Part shown: one piece after another, positions 57,001-64,000 of the stretch
Layout of the letters: each line of letters starts with the position of its first letter
How positions within the stretch are numbered: the first letter of the stretch is position 1
Assembly: GCA_036872755.1 (NCBI GenBank)
Contig: JAVHNS010000004.1
Location: 2,232,001 to 2,296,000 of the forward strand
Length of the DNA stretch: 64,000 bases
Direction of reading: 5' to 3'
Source: Orbilia blumenaviensis
Taxonomy: Eukaryota; Ascomycota; Orbiliomycetes; Orbiliales; Orbiliaceae
Notes under the pieces: generated by a model
The model's input: only the letters and a program-made list of their open reading frames with translations
What the model was told of the DNA's origin: nothing
The model's database searches: none
Translations under genes and position numbers: made by a program

Positions 57001-58330
57001 TCCTTGATGGCAAATAGCCCAGCATTGGATTGGAGGAGTTTGAACACGATGAACAAGGACACCTGAACCCAAGGAGACGGACCTAGATACTGTCAGATCG
57101 ATACAAATTGTTGTTTGGGTTGTTTTTTCCCTCATGATATTATTTTACCTTGCCCAGACCCATGCGTAGCTTCGAGGAATGAATCGGTAACCAACCCAAA
57201 CTGTCGAGGAACTAAAACGTTTAGGGCGCTTTGCCCGGCCAGAATAAGACCGATCAAAAACATATAAAACTTCAGTCTCCGGTTTTGCGAAGGCCAGATC
57301 ATTGGCCAAAATACCTAAAACGCCCCGGTTAATATATACCCCTGTGAACGTTGCCTAGAAAATAACGAACCGAAAAAGATTTTGCATAATTCCACCAGTT
57401 TCCGCTTTCTTGCCACTTTGCCTGTAATTTCGCTTTGGTTTTCTTTGTACGCTCGTCGTCGCTTTCAGTGTCAAAGAAAGCACCATAGATTCCGAGATTG
57501 TCGTCATTCTCGTCGTCCACGCCGGACTCTCGTTGCTTACGAAGTAGTCCTCGTTCTTCGTCGAAATTGTCGGAAATTGGTCTATTGTTCGTTGACGGCA
57601 AGGTATAAAATAAAAGTGGGAGTAGGATCAAAAGGATAATCCTAGCCCCGACCACTGAAATCCAGGCGATCCCGGCGGGATGGGGCAAACTGTTCCGGCG
57701 CAAGTCGGCCAAGAGGAGCAGTAAAAGCTCAAAGGCAATGCTAATGTACCAACAACCTGCGTATGGGTGCCATATAACAAAAGTGCTATCAACCAGAGAA
57801 ACCTGGAGGACCATCCAGATCAGAATTGACGAAAGGACGTAGACCTAAACATATCGAAATAGTCAACGCCTGAATACCAAAGATTTTCATAATCAGATAC
57901 CCCAAGATATGCTTACATTTTCATGGGTTGTCGGTTGCCATTTCGAGCCTCTTATCGCTCTTTCTATGATGAGGGCTCCTTGAAGAAACTATAAAACCCA
58001 TAACGTTAATACATTGGAGACAGTTTAGGGCAAATCTATACTAACATAAGTAGCAATAACAGCACCCGAGAGACCAAGAACCAGTTTCTTCCTGTTCTCA
58101 GTCTTAGGGTGTCTAGCCTTTCTCAGAGATTTGAAAGTGAAAATTGTCATCATTGACGAGAAGATGAAGTATAAAAATACGACCACTGGAGACGAGAAGT
58201 GGATCGTTCGGACAGCATTTGCAATTGCCATCTCATTATTAGAAACGACATCCTGAACCAACCGGGTGGCGGTAAGGATGAAGAGTCCGAGGGCGAGTAG
58301 AAGGGACCCGGCACGAAGAAGGCGAACCAT
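54081..58330 (-). CDS. hmt1: Hmt1-type ABC half-transporter with long C-terminal tail
   Basis: ABCB6/Hmt1-family vacuolar half-transporter (S. pombe Hmt1 confers cadmium tolerance). Eleven exons: 58330-58046, 57988-57917, 57844-57371, 57314-57149, 57082-56604, 56535-56304, 56248-55860, 55811-55742, 55689-55568, 55515-55373, 55317-54081; all junctions stay in frame, giving 1222 residues. An Hmt1-style extra N-terminal hydrophobic domain (about 1-200) and acidic linker ([11 protein letters not shown]) precede the six-helix core (about 285-575). The nucleotide-binding domain has Walker [10 protein letters not shown] (651-659), Q-loop VVPQ, signature LSGGELQR (756-763), Walker B IILLDEAT (776-783) and H-loop H812. 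Residues 860-1222 are a disordered P/S/T-rich tail absent from S. pombe Hmt1. Catalytic residues are intact; substrate cannot be read. Confidence 0.93.
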
Positions 58331-59212
58331 GTTGCCGGACACACGGTTGCCTGAGATTATGGGCTGATGATAGATGCCGTGGCTTCAGTTATAGTTTTGG
58401 TAATAGGTAAGGTCGAAAATGATAGAAGGTATCGTTCTGGGTAATGATAATAATTTAATGGAAGAGGGAAGAGGGTTCAGGGGAATGACGTATGGTAGCG
58501 GATCTAAGGATGCACTGCAGATCTTATTACAGAACTACAATATTGTTTTAATGTTTTTAAGAAAAAAAAAAAAAAAAACAATCCGCCTTTTTATGTTCGT
58601 GGGGTCGGGGAGTAATGCTATGGAAGTCGGGGGGGCGACGTGGGAGGGGCAGCCGGTTTATATATTGCTTAAGAGCTTATATATAATAAAAACCCTATAA
58701 GCGGTGTTGGTGCAATGGAGTGCTGATAGCTGGTTAGTTTGGGGGATTGAACGCCCAGAAAGGGCATAAATAATGACTTTAGGCAACAATTAGAGAAAAG
58801 GCAGACGGGTTCCTTAAGCCGAATAGCCCTCAGAAAAGGAACAAGGAAAAGTTGATATTAAAAAACGAGAAAAATGAAGCAGCACTTCTGCGTGTTTAAT
58901 GGTTATAGGAGGGAGGGCCGGTTTGGTGTTGGCTGAATGTCTCGTGTCGTTAAAAGTGCGTTGTGAACCAGGGTAATCCCGCACACTCCTGGTCGAAAAG
59001 GGCCCACGCCAGACTGGTTAGGATGCAGGTTCGGAATATCTCTCTGGTCCCGTTACAATTGGCGACGCATTTAATACCTCAGATGAGCGCCTTTTGCAAC
59101 CGCTTCACCGTATTCAAAAACAAAACAGAAAAAAAGAAGTTCAAAGTGAATACGTTCTGGATTTCTGTTGGACCGTGCACTCGTTTCGATTTTCCGTTTT
59201 TCCAGATGTCTT

Positions 59213-59250
59213 TTCTTCTTCTTCTTCTTCTTCTTCTTCTTCTTCTTTTC
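59213..59250 (+). repeat. (TTC)n microsatellite
   Basis: About twelve TTC units with a TTTT interruption at each end. It makes an artefactual poly-Leu/Phe or poly-Arg frame depending on strand. Confidence 0.9.
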
Positions 59251-60198
59251 TTCGAGCGTTTTGCTGCATATAAATCCTGTTGGGGATTCCCTGCCGCCGC
59301 CGAATTATTCTGCAACAGCAAAAACGGATCGTTCTTTTATCCTCGTATTAGAATTATTGCTTCCTTCTTAGGCCCCAACGATACAATCCTTGACTCCCTC
59401 ACTGTTATTTGGCAACCACACGAAAACGGCAGACTTCAGGATAATTCGATTGGCTATTCCTGCTCCGCCTAGTCCGGTATCTTGCTAGAATAATTGCGAA
59501 AATCCCTGTCAGTAGGATTCGTGGTGGTTGTAGAGTTGTCTTAGAACTAGCCCTTCCATCTGATAATGTGTCGTCAGAAATATCGAAAAGCAAATAGAAC
59601 GCAGCAGTATGTTTGTGATGAGGTGGTTTGGGTACGAGACAAGAAAAAAAACGAAATAAAGAAACAAAAAACCGAAAATAAAAAGAAATAAAGAAAAGGT
59701 GATCCTTTGCTGATAGAAATGTTTCTGATGATGCTTAGGTCGGCGTCTAAGGGCCCCACTTCCTCGTTTCTTTAGCGATTATGAAATTGTTTCCAATTGA
59801 GTATGACCGTACCCCCAACTAGTGAATTGTGCTCAACGATATCGACGTAGACAATTTATATCAATTCCTGTGCAACCAGTCGAGTTGCGAATGGCCTGGT
59901 TATATTGCGCAAGGCCGATAAGCGAACTAGATCAACTGCCAGATCCAAGGGAAGCGAAGGAGTCCGAGAGCCAGCCGTTGATAATGGGCAATAGAAAGAG
60001 CTCACTCGAATGCCATTCCCGAGTCAAAGTGCACGGATTGTCCTATGTGATGTCCACCCCGGAACCGATAACCCGCCCAAGCTGCAAGCAATTAATTTGA
60101 TAATGCAAGAGTCAAAAGAAAGATAAGTATGTAATAAGACCTGGTCTGGTATTATCCAAAAGAATGTGGGAGCTAGAAAGCTTAAATAAACAGGAGAG

Positions 60199-60224
60199 GA
60201 GGAGGTCTGCTTTCAGACCTCTTC
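60199..60224. repeat. 11-bp stem, 4-nt loop hairpin
   Basis: GAGGAGGTCTG pairs with CAGACCTCTTC (one G-T wobble) around a CTTT loop. It lies in gene-free DNA. It could fold in RNA or be a relic of an inverted repeat; no neighbouring terminator-like or snoRNA boxes were seen. Confidence 0.7.
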
Positions 60225-63200
60225 AGGTCACACAACACAACCAGGAGGTCCTAAAGGGTATTAATTTTGGATTTTCCTTTATGAATTTAGCTCTGTGAGC
60301 ATCAAGTATTAGATTTTTCGTCTAGATGGTGATAATGGCAGTGGTTGACCAGGGTCTATATTCCACTAGGCTGGCCGGGCCCCAGGGAAAATCTTGTCTA
60401 GAGGCCCTGTAAAGCTCAGGCTACTCTCGATCGAACCAGGTCCACTTACCGCAAGTTTCAGATCGAAGGATAGTATCCAACCGATCTTGGTAGACAGCAA
60501 GGAAAGGGCTTTATAGACTTCCTAGCGAATCACTATCGGCGCTCGTCGAAAAAAAAGCCCGTATCGAATGAAGCTTGTAGGGTAGCAGGATTTGAAAGGG
60601 GAAAAGAAGGACAACGATTGCCTACAAACGGCGATACGCGGAGTATTGATAGTGTATCAAGTAAAGGGAATACTTTAATAAAAGGTTAGGTCCCTTCCAA
60701 CAGAACAGAAATATGCAAGCAATTGATATCCAAATTTACGAGATGGCTGCAGAACCCAGAGTGTTGCAAGGGCTAAGAGTGGTGACCTCGACCCTTAGCT
60801 CATGTCTGCGAAGTAAGACATACAAACTAGTCGTTGCGGGAACCCTGTCAGCGGAACCGTCTTTATTTTTTCGCTGAGGGTGTGGTCGTTGAGTAGTGGA
60901 TATGAAAATGTGAATGTGGCATTCTGTAATCCATACAGCTATACGGCGTACCCTTTGGTAACTTCGACGGAAAAGTCAGGAGCGTGCTCTGTATGTTTTG
61001 TTTCCAAAAGTACAGGACTTAACGGGTAAAAAGCTGCCTGGAAAGTCTGCCTACGCACGTCGATGCAACTAAACCAGTATCCCTTCGTCAACTGACATCA
61101 AACTGAAAAAACGGCATGGCTTTCTTAGCCAGAGGCCGCACACTACTCGGATCTCTTTCCAGCATCCTTTTTTCGTTTATATCCTTGCTTTTACTTTCAG
61201 CTTCATTGGTTGCAAGGCCGTAAATTCGATGTGTCAACAGCATGTGCCAGTAAGAAATTCTGGACCAGAGATGAGTGCTGCATCAGCATGGCATTCTGGG
61301 TTCCTTTTTTTTCCCACCACACCCCACCCTGGTTATTCGGTACCTGGCCTTGGGGAACAAAAAATCGATATCTGGGCAAGGCCTCTTGCATAACAGCAAC
61401 CTCATCCGAGGGTCCAAATCGAGAATTGAACCATTTCCAGATGGGGATTTTCGGTCTCGCTTGCAAGGGTTTCTAAACGGGCTACCAGGTTCACAAATTG
61501 TCGTTGTTTTTTTCTTATTTTTGGGGCGCCGGGTGCCTGTTCCCGATGCAGCAACAGTTTAATAAGAAATCTTATATCGACTTGGGGGCCGCGGCCGGAG
61601 GGCAGCAGTTAACGATGGATGGCACAGTTATAAGGGAAAAAAATAAAATAAAACCAAAAATTTTCTTCCTTTCTCCATTTGTCGTATTCTACGTAAGAGT
61701 TGTCTGCCTGCAACAATGGGGGGGTCAAAACCTCATACCTACATCAACAAGCTTGCAAGGACGCTTGTAATAGTTTTTCGTAAGAAGAGCTTGCCGCGAC
61801 GACTAGGCACCGCTGTGCGCAATCTCCCTCTCACTATCTGCACTCCTGATAGACACGTTTCTCGATTGAGATATCGGAACCGAATATCGTGGTGGCTGGT
61901 ACCGGGCCGTATTATGTGGATTAGATGATCATTCGTCCAAGAAGCTAGAGTTCTGCTAGTTTTTGACAGAGTCTACTCCTCCAACAAGCTTTATAACGGA
62001 CTTTGTGCAGCCTTATAGATATTGAGATGCAGCAGGTTATCGCGTCAAGGAACTCTTCAATTCTGCAACTGTGCTTCTCAGAAACAATCATATGCAAGCC
62101 CCGGACATGCAATGCAGTTGGCTGGCGCTCGTTTAGCAAGCACAGAAGTGCATTAAATGTTGCAGCGCGTTATTTATGAAGTGGAAATGCGAGCTGCTTG
62201 TGCTGCATTACGGCACAGGACCCATTGTCCCTCAATGGTGCGTGACCCGGGCGGCAACTGTGGTGTTTTGCTCGTGAGGGCTCGAACGTTGTTGGCCTTG
62301 CAGCCATTAGAAGTAATATCAGAAACAACGGTTTTTTTCTGGTTCTTCCAACCTCTAACGCAGACCAGGATTTGAATTATTGTGGGTCGCTTGAACAATC
62401 CGCCTAGGGACTGCAGGTCGGCGTCTTAACACATCACTTCGTATTGCAGAGAAGAAATTCTCTTCCAAGCTTTTTATTATTATTGCAGTTTGTTTTATAT
62501 ACGAGACAATTATACACCTGAGGGTGCGCATGTGTATCAATTAGATGGCGGGGATTAGAAACTCCTATATATGCAGAAAGCCTGGCAAAACCTGACGAGC
62601 CATCATGTCTGCAAAGTTGGGATCCGGATTGAAAACTGCTTGAACACGGCACAGCTCAGCGATGTCGTTTTCCCTCCGTCGAATGCACCACTGTACACGT
62701 ACGATCAGGCGGTACCGGCGCAAAAAGGAACGCACCGAATTCGGCATGGAAGGCTCGTTTCCGAGATCTTGCTCCCTCCATGTGCCATTGTAATATGTAT
62801 GAGGGGGGCAACGTGAGTAATTCGACTGTTCGCTTTCCCCGCGTTTCGACGGCTCCGCCAATTTGTCCCACTTTTTAAATTCTTCCTCCAGAAGCCGATA
62901 ACAAATCAGGAAACATGAAATGTTTATACGGAGGAGTTCAAATTAAAAGAAGCGAGCTTAGCTCCTCTGCTCTGGTGTCCTTCCCGGTCCAGACAGCCCA
63001 CGCGAGTTTTAGCCAAGCGAGAACGAAGCTGAGATGAATCCCAGTTCGGGCTTTGGTGGATAATCGGATCAATAGCGTGGAGGTATCCGCAAACCATCCA
63101 ATCCAAAATGCGAATGTCTCGTCGCTCGCCGACGGCTTAAAACTCCCTAGCTCGAACTCAGACTTCAGGTGATCGACATGGCTCTAATTTTTTGCTTTCC

Positions 63201-63310
63201 TGCAAGGTGAAAAGGTTATGCTACGTGCACTGACTGACAAGCTGGCGTCGACTGGTTCCGTAGAGTTCCCAACATATTATATTGCTGCTATTGTGCATGT
63301 CGAGCTGCTG

Positions 63311-63363
63311 GTACATACATACATAAGTACTTACATACACACCCAAGTAACGTACATACATAA
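63311..63363 (+). repeat. Degenerate CATA/TACA tetranucleotide tract
   Basis: Repeated CATA/TACA words with two interruptions, in gene-free DNA. Confidence 0.7.
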
Positions 63364-64000
63364 TTTCCGTTAGCTGCATTCCGTCGCTGATTTTTGCTCC
63401 TATCTCCACGGGGAGCGGGGTGGGAGCGAAAGGTTGTCGAGTAAGGGCAAGGCTTTGACAATTCATCATTTAGGAACTCAGCTGTGTAATTAGTGGATTG
63501 AGCGATCTCGGTCTATGCTTTCGAAAGTTCGCTCCACAACGGTTCCAATGCAAGGCCGGCGGGTTCTGATAGTGAAGCGTGCATTGCATCACTGACTTTT
63601 TTTTTTTTTTGTGAGCACGGGATTCGGAATATAATTTCTTCTCCTTCCGTCCAATTACAGCTAGCCCGATGGCTGCCATGCATTAACAAGCAGGTTGCCT
63701 ATCAGCTTCTCGAAACCTGTAATATAGTTCATACTCGCACAAGGTGCACTAGGTGCACGGGGACTAAAACCACCTCGTATCCCACGGCCGCTCTCAAACC
63801 GAAGCTAAAACAAAAAAGCGCCCAGATCTGACATCAACCAATGCGTCCGGTTCAAGGAACTTTCCGTGAGGAGGATGAGAACCATCCCCTCGGGTTTTGT
63901 AACCCCAAACCACATTTTGTGTGACAAGCTCTTGCATATGTCTATCATATTGGTTTTTTTTTAACGAGTTTAAATCTTGGAAGGTAGACGAAGGATCTGA

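Larger units (their letters stand above)
58331..64000. other. 5.7-kb gene-poor right end
   Basis: No supported gene. All open frames are under 100 codons except low-complexity ones (for example 58963-59472, crossing a TTC microsatellite). It contains an A17-18 run (58561-58578), a TTC tract, a purine-rich stretch (59637-59700), a strong hairpin at 60199-60224 and a CATA/TACA tract near 63311-63363. The first few hundred bases should be the Hmt1-type promoter. Confidence 0.5.

Noticed and set aside
50870..63395. 15-base identity (GCATTCCGTCGCTGA) between 50.87 kb and 63.38 kb
   Set aside because: One or two shared 15-mers are expected by chance in a 64-kb window.

Overview
This window is nuclear DNA of a filamentous ascomycete (Pezizomycotina). 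The evidence is short introns (about 48-135 nt) with GTANGT-type donors and CTAAC/CTGAC-like branch points, genes on both strands with no operon spacing, pyrimidine-rich leaders, and protein families typical of that group: Ish1/Msc1 repeats, Hmt1, Pso2, Mnn10, fungal mL54 and fungal SR140. I cannot fix the class from sequence alone. No provirus, intact transposon, CRISPR array, rRNA or convincing tRNA is visible.

Layout. 1-3263: long non-coding upstream stretch. 3264-4935 (+): HMG-CoA synthase. 4936-8360: intergenic DNA with TAGGTACCTA palindromes and a (TA)n tract. 8361-10342 (+): secreted/ER-type Ish1-repeat protein (Msc1). 12104-12472 (+): small mitochondrial-type protein with two repeats. 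12988-13941 (-): CENP-H-like kinetochore protein, divergent from a CCDC174-like protein (14271-15359, +). 15680-16378 (-): unrecognised protein. 16379-20783: 4.4 kb gene desert. 20784-28057: sugar-use block made of a GH1 beta-glucosidase (+), a GH95 alpha-fucosidase (-) and an MFS sugar porter (+). 28827-29821 (-): single-pass surface protein with a six-cysteine ectodomain. 32818-35430 (-): SR140/U2SURP-like splicing factor. 37683-41162 (+): 1159-residue single-pass membrane protein of unknown function. 42150-43859 (-): nucleolin/Gar2, divergent from mitoribosomal mL54 (44756-45401, +); the gap between them carries eight copies of a CCCTCRG heptamer. 45795-46311 (-): Lsm2, divergent from Pso2/Snm1 (46660-49449, +). 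51167-52806 (+): Mnn10-type mannosyltransferase. 54081-58330 (-): 11-exon Hmt1-type ABC transporter with a long extra C-terminal tail. 58331-64000: gene-free as far as I can see.

Most genes are core housekeeping (sterol precursor synthesis, RNA processing, ribosome biogenesis, DNA repair, kinetochore, cell-wall mannan). The clearest functional grouping is the sugar block: a plasma-membrane sugar porter plus two glycosidases without signal peptides suggests import of oligosaccharides followed by cytosolic hydrolysis of glucosyl and fucosyl linkages. That is inference from adjacency and predicted location. Gene models were spliced by eye; every multi-exon model stays in frame across all listed junctions.
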